Virus record (IMG/VR): IMGVR_UViG_3300017605_000337
Location: 1 to 47,526 of that record
Source: a virus
DNA: 47,526 bases
Direction: 5' to 3' (one strand)
The position numbers and the translations under genes were made by a program. Of the stretch, positions 18,114 through 26,493 are shown one piece after another; within the stretch, counting starts at the first letter, position 1; each line of letters starts with the position of its first letter. The notes under the pieces are model-generated. The model searched no databases. It saw only the letters and a list, made by a program, of their open reading frames with translations, and was not told the DNA's origin.

Positions 18114-20620
18114 CAACCACTGTCGCGACCGCGCGCAGTGCCATAGTCAGCGTCGTAGTCGCGGTGGACTCCGTAGACGTCCGCGCGAGTCTCCAGATTC
18201 TGGTACCGCTGCTGGTTGTGGCGGCGAGCATCGCGCTTCGCCAAGATCAACTGCCGCTCCTGCTCCGAGGCGTAGACCGCCAACAGGTCGCGGTTGCCGC
18301 TGGCTTCCGCGAGACGCCGACAGGCAGCGACCACGATCAACTCGCGGAACTCGTCAGGAACGATGGAGACGTCCGTGTCGCCGCCGAGGTCCACCGGCTG
18401 CAAGCGGTAGTGGCAGGTGTAGGTGCCAGCCGCCAACTGCGGGACGCTCACCTGCAACTCACCCTGGCTGCTGTAGCCAACCAGCTTCCACGGCACATAC
18501 GTGCCCGGCATGTCCGGGTTCTCGATGCGCAGGAGCCGTTTGATGCGCTTCGGCAGCGTGCTCAGGGACTGGTCGTAGGAGCCGGTGAACTCGATGTCTT
18601 CGATGACGTTCAGGAACCACGCCTGATCGCCAAGCTCGTTGAAGATGAGCCTGTGCGCGTCGTTGATCGCGGCGTCGATCGAAGCGTTCGTGGAGTCGGT
18701 CGTGACCGAGTTGCGCTCGTAGCGCGCCTTCACCAACGTGCGCAGACCTTCGAGCGTCTTGCGCTTGGCTTCGGGTGTGCTTGCAGCCGACTCGAAGGCA
18801 CGCATCGCCCGCCAGTTCTCGGCGTGCCGCTCACCGATGGTGACGTAGGAGTCCGCGTTGAAGTGCAGCGCATCGGTCGTGCGAACCGGCAGACCTTCGA
18901 CCTCGACCACGCGAGTGTACGGATCCTCCAGCGCCAGTTCCCGATACTGCGGGTTCACGACCACGCCGCCCGGATAGCCGACCTCGTCCATCAGCGACAT
19001 CGACCACGGGATGCGGTCCTGCGCGATGGTGGTGTAGCCAGCGTCGTAGATCGCCTTCCGCATGGTGTCGCGGAGCAGGCGCATGTTGCGACCAGCGTTC
19101 TCAGCGCGACTCGGGTCGTTGGTGTAGTCCAGAGACTCCGCTTCACCGAGCGCCACGAACACGCCCTGCACGTCGAGCGTGTCGCCAGGACGGTTGGTTG
19201 CCAGCCACGCCGGGATCTGCGTCTTGAGCAGGTAGTCGATGAACAACCCGTAGAGGTCGTAGAAGCAGGCGTTGGTCGTCTGCGCCGACAGGTCGCCGTG
19301 GACTTCGGTGCTCGACGGGTTCCAGTCGTTCATCCGCTTCGTGTTGAACCACGAGTACGACAACCCGGTCAGCAGCGCGCCCTTCTGCACCGACATGAAC
19401 GAGTAGGGAATCGGCATCTGGAGCACCCAGAGGTCCGAGTCCAAGAACTCGTGGCGCATCTGCCACATGATCTCCACCATCGGGCCGGCGTAGATCAGCG
19501 AGCCATGGAACGCTGGCGAGAACAGCGGCGTCCCGTGGATGTTCGGGTAGTCGTAGCCAGTCTCGTACTGGTACTGCGAGCTTGCCTGATAGAACAACTG
19601 GAACGGGAGGAACTTGCCCTCGTAGCTGAACGTGGGGTTGGACGCCGTCAGGTAGTCGTAGGGCGCGCCCTGCGTGCCTGCCGTGCTGATGCGGAACAGG
19701 TCACCCGAAGCCGGGTCGGCGATCCACGGTTCGTTGACTATGACCGTGGACGCAGTGTTGCTGCGAACCAAGCGGGCGAGACCGCCGTTCGCCCCGCTCT
19801 CGCAGATGATCCACTTGTTCTGCAACGAGTTGACGGTCAGCACATCCGAGGACGGCAACTTGATCGCGTTTAGCGTGCTGCCAGCGCCAGCCTTGAACTG
19901 CGAGGTAATCATCGCCACGTCGTTCAAGGCGACCGCACCGGCAGCCGTCTCGAAAGTAACAGTCGTGGCGGTGTTGGCGGTGATCTGGTAGCGGTCACTC
20001 TGCAACGCGGCGGTCGTGGTGTTCGCCGCGAAGTAGATCATCTGCCCGACGTGCGCATCGGCGGTCAGTCCGGTGGTCACGAACGTCGTCGCGCTGCCGC
20101 TCGATGCCACCTTGCGGATGTCCGCAGGCGAGGACGGCATCTTGGGCGTCCAGATGTTGATGCCGTGGAGCTTCCGGTCCACGCCGCGGATCGTGTAGGT
20201 GGTTCCCGAAGGCACGTTCGCCGTGAACACCGGGCTCACGCTGATCGTGAACGTGGCAGCCGTCACACCCGTGACCGTACTGACCTGACCGTTAAGTTCG
20301 GGAACGCCGGGAGCGTCCACGATGGTCACGATCATGTTCGTGAAGTCCCGAGCCGTCTTGGTCGGGAACTCCGCGACGTCGAACATCAGGTTCTTGTCGA
20401 TGATCGTTGAGGTCGATCCAGCCGAAGAACCGAGTGCGGTCGCAGTGCCGTAGTAGGTGTTGGTGTTGCCCCAGTTGGTGAGCGACGCCGGCTTTGTCTG
20501 CGCACCGCTGTCGAGCGCACCGAAGTAGCGGTACCAGTCCGAGTCCTGCAACTCGGTCCATGGAGCCATGCCCTCCATGTTGCTCTGACCGAACATCAGG
20601 ATCGCCTTGAGCTTCGCCAT
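18101..20620 (-). CDS. SGNH/sialate O-acetylesterase-like domain fused to a tail adaptor-like domain
   Basis: 839 aa from ATG 20620 (TAATG overlap with the upstream stop). Residues 7-17 (ILMFGQSNMEG) hold the GQSN block with the nucleophile Ser13, typical of the SASA/CE6 esterases of the SGNH superfamily. GVFVALGEAES (about 486-496) resembles the GE block, and DALHF (583-587) supplies the Asp-x-x-His pair. Residues 55-335 form a beta-rich insertion with repeat modules also present in two other virion proteins. From about 615 onward the protein becomes helical (RTLVKARYERNS, DAAINDAHRLIF, FRELIVVAACRRLAEA) like podovirus head-tail adaptor proteins. The fusion would place a deacetylase at the tail; activity is inferred from motifs. 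Confidence 0.75.
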   Translation of the reverse strand: MAKLKAILMFGQSNMEGMAPWTELQDSDWYRYFGALDSGAQTKPASLTNWGNTNTYYGTATALGSSAGSTSTIIDKNLMFDVAEFPTKTARDFTNMIVTIVDAPGVPELNGQVSTVTGVTAATFTISVSPVFTANVPSGTTYTIRGVDRKLHGINIWTPKMPSSPADIRKVASSGSATTFVTTGLTADAHVGQMIYFAANTTTAALQSDRYQITANTATTVTFETAAGAVALNDVAMITSQFKAGAGSTLNAIKLPSSDVLTVNSLQNKWIICESGANGGLARLVRSNTASTVIVNEPWIADPASGDLFRISTAGTQGAPYDYLTASNPTFSYEGKFLPFQLFYQASSQYQYETGYDYPNIHGTPLFSPAFHGSLIYAGPMVEIMWQMRHEFLDSDLWVLQMPIPYSFMSVQKGALLTGLSYSWFNTKRMNDWNPSSTEVHGDLSAQTTNACFYDLYGLFIDYLLKTQIPAWLATNRPGDTLDVQGVFVALGEAESLDYTNDPSRAENAGRNMRLLRDTMRKAIYDAGYTTIAQDRIPWSMSLMDEVGYPGGVVVNPQYRELALEDPYTRVVEVEGLPVRTTDALHFNADSYVTIGERHAENWRAMRAFESAASTPEAKRKTLEGLRTLVKARYERNSVTTDSTNASIDAAINDAHRLIFNELGDQAWFLNVIEDIEFTGSYDQSLSTLPKRIKRLLRIENPDMPGTYVPWKLVGYSSQGELQVSVPQLAAGTYTCHYRLQPVDLGGDTDVSIVPDEFRELIVVAACRRLAEASGNRDLLAVYASEQERQLILAKRDARRHNQQRYQNLETRADVYGVHRDYDADYGTARGRDSGWWPM

Positions 20621-21099
20621 TACCGCTTCCCCCACAGCAGACCCTCACGGGCCAGCTTGTTGCGCGTGTCCTTGAGCCAGTACGACGGGTCGCCGCTCTC
20701 CTGAATGCGCTTGGCGTACAACTGCGGCGTGACCTCGCCGACAGCGCGCATGTCCTTGCCCTTCAAGGACGACGACTGCCGCGACATCGCCGCAGCCTTG
20801 CGCTCGTTGTAGCCACGCTTGTCCTTGTCGGTCCACTCCTCCGCCTTGGAGAGTGCCTGCGCAGCCTTGCCACGCAGGTTCGACGCCAGCCGCAGCGCAC
20901 CGGCTGCCTGCTCATCCACGCCGACGTCCTCGCTAGTGTAGGCGCGACCGCGGATCTCCTCGCAGGCGGTGTGGCGGTAGCGAGCCGAAGACCATCCGCA
21001 CACCTGCTGGCAGACAGGGCAAGCGACGTCGTCGCCATCCCCATCGCTCACGGTGAACGAATGCCCAGAACCGCAGGTGTAGAGATAGGTGACGTGCAT
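20620..21099 (-). CDS. Zinc-ribbon protein in head-tail module
   Basis: 159 aa. Cys9 and the following H13 in YTCGSGHSF, then CPVCQQVC, give a CxxxH/CxxC arrangement fit for a zinc ribbon within residues 1-36. The remainder is charged and helical (DEQAAGALRLASNLRGKAAQ, then KDKRGYNERKAAAMSR) and ends WGKR. It lies between the capsid and adaptor genes. Short zinc-ribbon proteins in this spot occur in several uncultured podoviruses, without known function. It is separated from the capsid gene by a strong hairpin, so it is probably made in smaller amounts than the capsid protein. Confidence 0.72.
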   Translation of the reverse strand: MHVTYLYTCGSGHSFTVSDGDGDDVACPVCQQVCGWSSARYRHTACEEIRGRAYTSEDVGVDEQAAGALRLASNLRGKAAQALSKAEEWTDKDKRGYNERKAAAMSRQSSSLKGKDMRAVGEVTPQLYAKRIQESGDPSYWLKDTRNKLAREGLLWGKR

Positions 21100-21108
21100 T
21101 GGCGGATG

Positions 21109-21138
21109 GCGCCCGCTGCCATCTCTGACAGCGGGCGC
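21109..21138 (-). terminator. Strong hairpin after capsid gene (attenuator)
   Basis: Perfect 10-bp inverted repeat (GCGCCCGCTG / CAGCGGGCGC) with a 10-base loop, in the 50-base gap downstream of the capsid stop. No U-run follows on the minus strand, so it is more likely a partial terminator or a 3'-end stabiliser that raises capsid expression above downstream genes. Confidence 0.75.
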
Positions 21139-21149
21139 TACAGGGCGGA

Positions 21150-22229
21150 CTACGCCGCAGCCAGCAGATTGCAGCCGCCGGTGACCGCCAGCGGATTGCG
21201 GACGATCAGCATCTCTTCGCCAAGCACGACGCCCTGGTCACCGTCCAGGGTGTACGGCAGCGGAGCCCAGCCGAGACCACGCAGCGTCCCGACCTTCACG
21301 TACTCGGGCATGAAGACCACCATGGTCTCGTTGCACGGGAACGAACTGTTGAACAGACCCGAGGTGCCCTGACCCGAGACGTTGTCCACCGACATACTCT
21401 GACCGGGAAGGTCGAAGTAGCGGTTGTAGGCGATCGGCAGCGTGCCGAACGACGCGGTCTCGATGAACTGGACGTTCTCGGTGATGTAGTTGTCGTACGC
21501 CGGGATCTGGCGGTAGTTCAGCGGACCGTTCACGCCAAGCGCGAAGTTGCTGATGAGCGCCTTGAGCTTGCGACCGCACATCGCGACCGAGCCCTGCACC
21601 TGGAATCCCTGGTCCACCGCGCCACCGAGGATCTTGTCGGTGAGCATCGACAGGTCGAGGTTGACGCCACCAGCGTTGTAGAAGTTCGAGAAGAACTCGT
21701 CGTTGATGGTGTTGCTGTTGGTGTCCGCCAGCGTGGTCGCAGCCGAGCCCAGCGTGCGCGCCAGACCGGTGAACGCAGCCCAGTGGACGAGACCTTGCGT
21801 CAGTCGCGGCGACGCAGCGGCGGTGCCACCAGTGCCCCACAGGAGAGCCATCTCCTGGTTGTTGGCGGTGTCCACCATCGCCTTGTAGACACGGAACTCG
21901 AACGGGTCGCTGATGCCAGCGTGCTGGCTGGCGCGGTTGGTGCCCGACACCGCGACACCCTTCCAGTTGATCTGCGCGATCGAGCGCAGACGGTTCGGGA
22001 CCGCATCGTCGGTGGTTGAGAAGGTCGCGCCTTCCGCCTTCGCGTTGCTCGCGATCGACGCGATCGTGCGGGTGAAGTTGAAGCCGTCGATGCCGTACTC
22101 GTGGACCTTCTGGGTCACGGTCTCGCGGCCAAGGAACCGGTGCAGCGGCGTCTCCGCCGTGCTGATGATGCTCAGGTATCCGCTCAGATCCTCACGGATC
22201 ATCGTCTCGCTGGTCGTCAGAAGTGTCAT
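21150..22229 (-). CDS. Major capsid protein, SU10/DUF5309-like
   Basis: 359 aa from ATG 22229 (ATGA overlap with the scaffold stop); an in-frame extension to 22526 is a shadow of the scaffold gene. Characteristic points of the DUF5309 (SU10-type) capsid family, a HK97-fold group, are the N-terminal EDLSGYLSIISTAETPLHRF, then AKAEGATFSTTD, the RLRSIAQINWKGVAVSGTNRA strand and the NNQEMALLWG segment, where other members have a 'rDmE..l' helix. The C-terminal RNPLAVTGGCNLLAAA ends the P-domain. It has no obvious N-terminal prohead protease domain. The family and position between scaffold and adaptor genes make this a firm call. Confidence 0.9.
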   Translation of the reverse strand: MTLLTTSETMIREDLSGYLSIISTAETPLHRFLGRETVTQKVHEYGIDGFNFTRTIASIASNAKAEGATFSTTDDAVPNRLRSIAQINWKGVAVSGTNRASQHAGISDPFEFRVYKAMVDTANNQEMALLWGTGGTAAASPRLTQGLVHWAAFTGLARTLGSAATTLADTNSNTINDEFFSNFYNAGGVNLDLSMLTDKILGGAVDQGFQVQGSVAMCGRKLKALISNFALGVNGPLNYRQIPAYDNYITENVQFIETASFGTLPIAYNRYFDLPGQSMSVDNVSGQGTSGLFNSSFPCNETMVVFMPEYVKVGTLRGLGWAPLPYTLDGDQGVVLGEEMLIVRNPLAVTGGCNLLAAA

Positions 22230-22792
22230 CGTACCTTGTGAGTTCGCAGGAAGTCGCGCCGCCGCAGATCCTCCATGATGAGGTCTTTGGCTTCCCCAGG
22301 AGAGCGAACCGTCTTGGCCTTCTCCTGGAAGTTCCAGTCGTCCGCTTCCACTCGGGGAGCGTTCGACTGTGGCGGTAGGATCCCGTGCTGGGAAGCACGG
22401 AACGATTCGTCCCCCTTGCGAGTGAACAGTTCGGGCTTCTTCGCCTTCGCGGCAGCCATCGCCTCGGTCTGATCCAGTCCCTTCGACTGGTATTCGAGCA
22501 CCAAGTTGCTGGCGTCCTCGGACCACCCGTTCTGGTTTGCCAGACGGGCAGCCGCAAGCTGCTTCTCAAGCGGGGCGATGCCCTGCTCCAGACGCTGCTT
22601 CACGAATGCTTCTACTTCGGCCTGAGTCTGCACACCCTTGTCCATCTTGTTCAGCTTGTCGGAGAGTTCGGCGAGGCGAGATTCCAACTCGCGACGCTTG
22701 CCGATCTCTTCGTCGAGCCGAGCCTTCGGGATCTGGGGACTGTCGGGCTGACCTTGCGGTTGCTCGACCTTACCGGCTGGTGAATCCGTCAT
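22226..22792 (-). CDS. Scaffold-like coiled-coil protein
   Basis: 188 aa from ATG 22792; an in-frame start at 22840 lies within a hairpin and was not preferred. Residues 20-100 have repeated Glu/Lys/Arg/Leu heptads (RLDEEIGKRRELESRLAEL, DKLNKMDKGVQTQ), a long coiled coil. The C-terminus is basic and compact (DLRRRDFLRTHKVR), as in scaffolds that bind the capsid inner face. The gene immediately precedes and overlaps the capsid gene, the conserved position of podovirus scaffolds. No catalytic motif is visible, so it is probably not a protease. Confidence 0.85.
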   Translation of the reverse strand: MTDSPAGKVEQPQGQPDSPQIPKARLDEEIGKRRELESRLAELSDKLNKMDKGVQTQAEVEAFVKQRLEQGIAPLEKQLAAARLANQNGWSEDASNLVLEYQSKGLDQTEAMAAAKAKKPELFTRKGDESFRASQHGILPPQSNAPRVEADDWNFQEKAKTVRSPGEAKDLIMEDLRRRDFLRTHKVR

Positions 22793-22839
22793 ACACCTAC
22801 ACGCACGTATCGCCTGCGAAGCGGAATCGCTGTGAAGCA

Positions 22840-22861
22840 CTCACGGGTGCGACACCGTGAG
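22840..22861 (-). other. Hairpin upstream of scaffold gene
   Basis: A 7-bp perfect inverted repeat (CTCACGG / CCGTGAG) in the 80-base gap between the 56-aa gene and the scaffold gene. It may set processing or pausing before the scaffold-capsid pair. No promoter-like boxes stand out in the gap. Confidence 0.55.
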
Positions 22862-22872
22862 CGTGGTTGGCC

Positions 22873-23043
22873 CTACTTCTTCTCGTAGGTCTTGGCACCC
22901 TTGACCGAACCGGCATCGCACGAGTTGCTCTCGTGCGTCTTGTAGCCGCCGGTCGGGTGCGGCGAGCCACCGAGACCCGACATGGTCGCGTGGCGACCGG
23001 AGATCGTCTTGGGAGACTCGGGCATGTCTTTCTTGGCGTCCAT
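22873..23043 (-). CDS. 56-aa small protein between portal and scaffold
   Basis: 56 aa, starting MDAKKDMPESPK and ending KGAKTYEKK. The middle is Gly/Ser/Thr/His-rich (ISGRHATMSGLGGSPHPTGGY), with one Cys and no hydrophobic segment, so it is likely disordered. ATG 23043 overlaps the stop of the 129-aa gene (ATGA), which supports it as real despite its small size. Small proteins at this place are common in SU10-like and related podoviruses. Function unknown. Confidence 0.7.
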   Translation of the reverse strand: MDAKKDMPESPKTISGRHATMSGLGGSPHPTGGYKTHESNSCDAGSVKGAKTYEKK

Positions 23044-23432
23044 CACGTTTCCTCGGTTTTGAAGCCTGCGGCTTCTAGGAGTTCGTCCATAACGTCCTGC
23101 GGCAACCGGTTGCCGTCAAGGAGCTTGGTGAGTTCGTTGCGGTGAGCCGTCTTGCTGACCTCGGACTCCAACTGCGCGATCTGCTTCTCGTTGTCCTTTG
23201 CGGACTGCGAGAACACGACCAGCGCCGAGAAGAAGCCCTGCCAATAGCCCTGCTGATACGGCGACAGTTCGCCGCCGACGAGTCGGGCAAAGGCGTTGCG
23301 CTGGAAGGAGCGCACCCGCTCCGCCAGTGCCTGCCAGCGTTCATCTTGGACGAGACTGCCGATCTTCTTCGCGAGGTCCAGCCGCATCTCAAGCAGCATC
23401 TCGCGCGGGTCTTCGATCCGTTCAGCGGTCAT
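23043..23432 (-). CDS. Helical protein following the portal gene
   Basis: 129 aa from ATG 23432, which lies inside the last 11 bases of the portal gene; upstream in-frame codons lie deep in the portal gene and read as Arg-rich shadow. The protein is almost all helix: RLDLAKKIGSLVQDERWQALAERVRSF, then a short aromatic patch (YQQGYWQGFFSALVVF) and a final coiled stretch with NELTKLLDGNRLPQDVMDEL. It could be a small virion or assembly factor. I recognise no family. Confidence 0.72.
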   Translation of the reverse strand: MTAERIEDPREMLLEMRLDLAKKIGSLVQDERWQALAERVRSFQRNAFARLVGGELSPYQQGYWQGFFSALVVFSQSAKDNEKQIAQLESEVSKTAHRNELTKLLDGNRLPQDVMDELLEAAGFKTEET

Positions 23433-25629
23433 CGTCGCCTTGGTTCTTGTTCGGCTTGCGGCCAGGGCGCGGGGTCTTGCCCTGGCTCTGCGGACCCGGA
23501 TTCTCGCCCTTGGTCTTGCCCGGCGTAGACTCCATGCCGCCCGGTGGAGGCGACATAACATCGCCGTCCTCCTGACCTTGTGGCATCGACGCAGCCTGCG
23601 CTTCCTGCCGTTCCGCGAGCAGGCGCTGTTGGATCTTCTGCCGCTCGATGGCGACCATGTGATCGCGCTCGTGGCGCTTGACGGCGTCCTGCACGATCTC
23701 AGGGAAGCTGCCGAGCTTCTGGAGCAGCGGCACCAGTTCGTCGAGGTGCTGCTGGTGGTCGTCCTCGGCGTCCACCTGAACCACGAACCCGCGGGCGAGT
23801 TCGATGTTCTCCTCCTGCTGGGTCATGTACTCGGACGGGTCGCGCGGCACCTTGACCAGTCGCCCGGCGATGTCCGCCCCCAGCGAGGCCTCGACCATCT
23901 CGTGGAGCCACTGGAGGGTGTCCACGTTGTTCATATGCGTCTGGATCAGCGGCATCCCGCCAACCAGGATGTTCTGGAGCGCGGTCGCCTTGATCCCGTA
24001 GGACTGGAGGTTGTCCAAGCCGACGATCTCAACGTCCACGTCCTTGAGCAGCGTCTCGGGACCGATCTCCGAGTAGTGCCCGAGGTAGCGGCTGCGCTTC
24101 CCCAGCACCGGGAACGCCGTCTTCTGCGTCATGAACTGGAGGTTCAGGTCGTGGAACAGCGAGATCAGGTCTCGCATGAACTCCCCGAACCTTCGCTCGA
24201 TGCCTTGCAGCCGGCGGTTGGCTTCCAGCGCCAGCCGGTTGACCTCGGTGGCGGTGCCGCCGGTCGGGGTGCCTTCCAGCGTCTTCGGCACGCCGGTCGT
24301 CTCCGCAATCTGCTTCTCATAGTGCCCGAACACGAAGGAGATCAGGTCCAGCGTGTTCGGCATGCGGACCATGTCCACCTTGCCAGCGCCGGGGATGATC
24401 GCACCTTCGGGCAGCAGGTGCAGGCTGTTCGGCAGATCGCTGTCCAACTCCGTGAACACGATCGGGTTCGCGATCAGTTTGGCGATGCGCAGCGCAATCG
24501 CGGAGTAGCGGTCGTAGTCGATCTGGAGACGAACCGCGTTGTCCATCGGGCCGGTGCCGAAGAACGAATGTCCTGTGCGCGCAGCGCGAGCGACCGCGTA
24601 CGGCTTCCGCTTGCCGTCCAGCGGGTTCTCCATCGCACGCAGGACCACGCGACCGTCCGCGACCGTGAGCACGCACTCGCGCTCGATGCCGTCGTCGTAG
24701 AGGTCGAAGCGGCACCAGACCTCGTTGACGCTGTACTTGCGGTTGACCTTGCTCGGGGTCTGCGCCACCGCCTGCTGGTAGCGCGAGGTCGGCGACTGCG
24801 CGTAGCGGAGATAGTCCGCCATGCCCATGTCCTTCGCGGACCCGCTCATCCCCTCGGCTTCGTCGTCCTTGAGCTTGTCCACGTTCGCGAACAGCCCGAG
24901 TTCTTCGTACCGCTTGAGGTCGTGGAAGGTCCAGTCCGACTGATCGCCGACGAACGTTCCCGTCGCGATGCTCGTGCAGCAAGGATCGACGAGGAAGCGA
25001 TACGGGTTGACGATCTTCGCCTGTGGTCCATCGAACACGACGTTGTTGACGCGCGTGCGCTTGATGGTCGTCTCGACGTCCGAGCCGGAGACCTTGGACG
25101 AGACCTCGCGCTGGATGCGTTCGAGGTAGCGGCGCTCCCACGAGACCTTGGCGACGCAAACCTGATAGGTCCACAGGTCTTCGATCAGCGCCGGGATCAG
25201 CGAGCGGATCGCCGCCTGATCTAACTGCCAGTTGATGAGCGCGGCATTCGCCTCGGCCACGTTGCGCGAGGTTGGCTGCCGCGGACGCATCTTGAAGAAC
25301 GGATCCATGTCGAGGATCGCGCCTTCGATGCGAGGAACCGCAGCTTCCCGAGCCTTGTAGAGTTCGGGAATGTGCGTATCGATCTGGTTCTTCTCAACGG
25401 CGTTGCCAGCGAGCATCAGATCGAGCACCCGCCAGCGCAGGTGCATCGGTCGAATCGCGCCTTGGTATGGCGTGATGAGATCCTTGACGAACCCGAGCAC
25501 CCGGTCGTGCGTGCGTCGATCGCTGGCTCGATTCACGTACGGGATCTGCGTGTTGGTCCACGCGATCGCTTCCGCGGCGGTTTGCGGCCCCGCCTTCTCA
25601 TGGATGACCTTGGTGTCGATCGCCGTCAT
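23422..25629 (-). CDS. Portal protein
   Basis: 735 aa from ATG 25629, sharing one base with the upstream stop (TGATG); the extension to 25758 is a shadow. Length, Asp/Arg/aromatic content and the mainly helical pattern fit podovirus portals. Recognisable portions are KIVNPYRFLVDP (wing strand region), SVNEVWCRFDLYDDGIE, the ENPLDGKRKPYAVA loop, then TGVPKTLEGTPTGGTATEVNRL, the conserved 'G.p....T.tE' helix before the stem. The C-terminal 60 residues are Gln/Pro/Lys-rich and disordered. Position between terminase and scaffold/capsid supports it. It forms the dodecameric DNA channel at one capsid vertex. Confidence 0.88.
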   Translation of the reverse strand: MTAIDTKVIHEKAGPQTAAEAIAWTNTQIPYVNRASDRRTHDRVLGFVKDLITPYQGAIRPMHLRWRVLDLMLAGNAVEKNQIDTHIPELYKAREAAVPRIEGAILDMDPFFKMRPRQPTSRNVAEANAALINWQLDQAAIRSLIPALIEDLWTYQVCVAKVSWERRYLERIQREVSSKVSGSDVETTIKRTRVNNVVFDGPQAKIVNPYRFLVDPCCTSIATGTFVGDQSDWTFHDLKRYEELGLFANVDKLKDDEAEGMSGSAKDMGMADYLRYAQSPTSRYQQAVAQTPSKVNRKYSVNEVWCRFDLYDDGIERECVLTVADGRVVLRAMENPLDGKRKPYAVARAARTGHSFFGTGPMDNAVRLQIDYDRYSAIALRIAKLIANPIVFTELDSDLPNSLHLLPEGAIIPGAGKVDMVRMPNTLDLISFVFGHYEKQIAETTGVPKTLEGTPTGGTATEVNRLALEANRRLQGIERRFGEFMRDLISLFHDLNLQFMTQKTAFPVLGKRSRYLGHYSEIGPETLLKDVDVEIVGLDNLQSYGIKATALQNILVGGMPLIQTHMNNVDTLQWLHEMVEASLGADIAGRLVKVPRDPSEYMTQQEENIELARGFVVQVDAEDDHQQHLDELVPLLQKLGSFPEIVQDAVKRHERDHMVAIERQKIQQRLLAERQEAQAASMPQGQEDGDVMSPPPGGMESTPGKTKGENPGPQSQGKTPRPGRKPNKNQGDDDR

Positions 25630-26492
25630 CAGAAGGACCGTGGGTACTCGGCGTCGAGCCAGTATCCGGCGACGTTGACGGACCACGAGCCGGTGAGCGT
25701 GGCGGTCACGACTTGGATGTTGCCGCCGGGCTGACCGATCGCCTCCATGTCGGTCCACGTTCCACCGTCGGTCGTGATGCCGACGTTGTGGTTGAACAGA
25801 ACCGTCGGGTTGGTGTTGCCGTCGTTGCTCGCACTGGAGATCGCGAGCGTGCCAGCACCCGTGGCGACGTAGGAGAGCGTCACCGAGGTGAGCACCGGAC
25901 GCATGATCGACGGATACAGCACGTCGTACGTCGCGGTGCCGATGTTGCCGCCCGAGAACGCAGGCGACACCGTGATGGTCGTCTGCGTGTTGCTGACGAT
26001 GCGACGGACTTCGTTGATGTCCGTGCCGCTGGTGATGCGGAGCGCGTAGCCGACCAGCGAGTTGATCGGCACCAGCGTGCCGAAACTCGTGTCGGTCAGC
26101 ACTGTTCCGGACGCGGAGGCATCCGAGGTGCCCGAGAACAGAACCTTCGGAGGGCAGGCATCCGCCTTGCCGATGCGGTAGACCGACGTGGCAATGTTGC
26201 CGCCGAACGCAGTGCCAACCGTGAGCGCGGTGCCGGTGTTGGACGCGATCGTCCGCACCTGACCGGCAGCGGTGGCACTATCTTCGAGGAAGAGGTCGTA
26301 GCCGGCCCACTGATTCGTGGTCCACGACTGCGATGCGTCGGTGAGCACGGTCGTGGAGGCAGAGGCGTCGGACAGATCGCGGAAGACCTGGAGGCTGCGC
26401 CGCGGCACGAGGATGGTCGTCCCCGTGCCGGAGCTTGAGACGGTCGCGGTCCACGTCGCGCGACCGTCCTGGTAGGGGATCTTGGATCCCAT
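25629..26492 (-). CDS. Virion protein with two tandem beta modules
   Basis: 287 aa. Two related modules run in tandem after residue 40: TDASQSWTTNQWAGYDLFL, AGQVRTIASNTGTALTVGTAF, then TDTSFGTLVPINSLVGYALRI, NEVRRIVSNTQTTITVSPAF. Such 'T-D-x-S..W..N-x-(W/L)-x-G-Y ... R-x-I-x-S-N-T' units recur in phage virion proteins and appear in two other proteins here. The C-terminal 100 residues form another beta-rich domain ending in PRSF. It is likely a head or tail appendage. The stop overlaps the portal start. Confidence 0.75.
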   Translation of the reverse strand: MGSKIPYQDGRATWTATVSSSGTGTTILVPRRSLQVFRDLSDASASTTVLTDASQSWTTNQWAGYDLFLEDSATAAGQVRTIASNTGTALTVGTAFGGNIATSVYRIGKADACPPKVLFSGTSDASASGTVLTDTSFGTLVPINSLVGYALRITSGTDINEVRRIVSNTQTTITVSPAFSGGNIGTATYDVLYPSIMRPVLTSVTLSYVATGAGTLAISSASNDGNTNPTVLFNHNVGITTDGGTWTDMEAIGQPGGNIQVVTATLTGSWSVNVAGYWLDAEYPRSF

Positions 26493-26493
26493 G

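Noticed and set aside
15531-18146. 871-codon plus-strand frame opposite the nozzle-like gene
   Set aside because: Antisense shadow; no domain and inconsistent with the coupled minus-strand genes.
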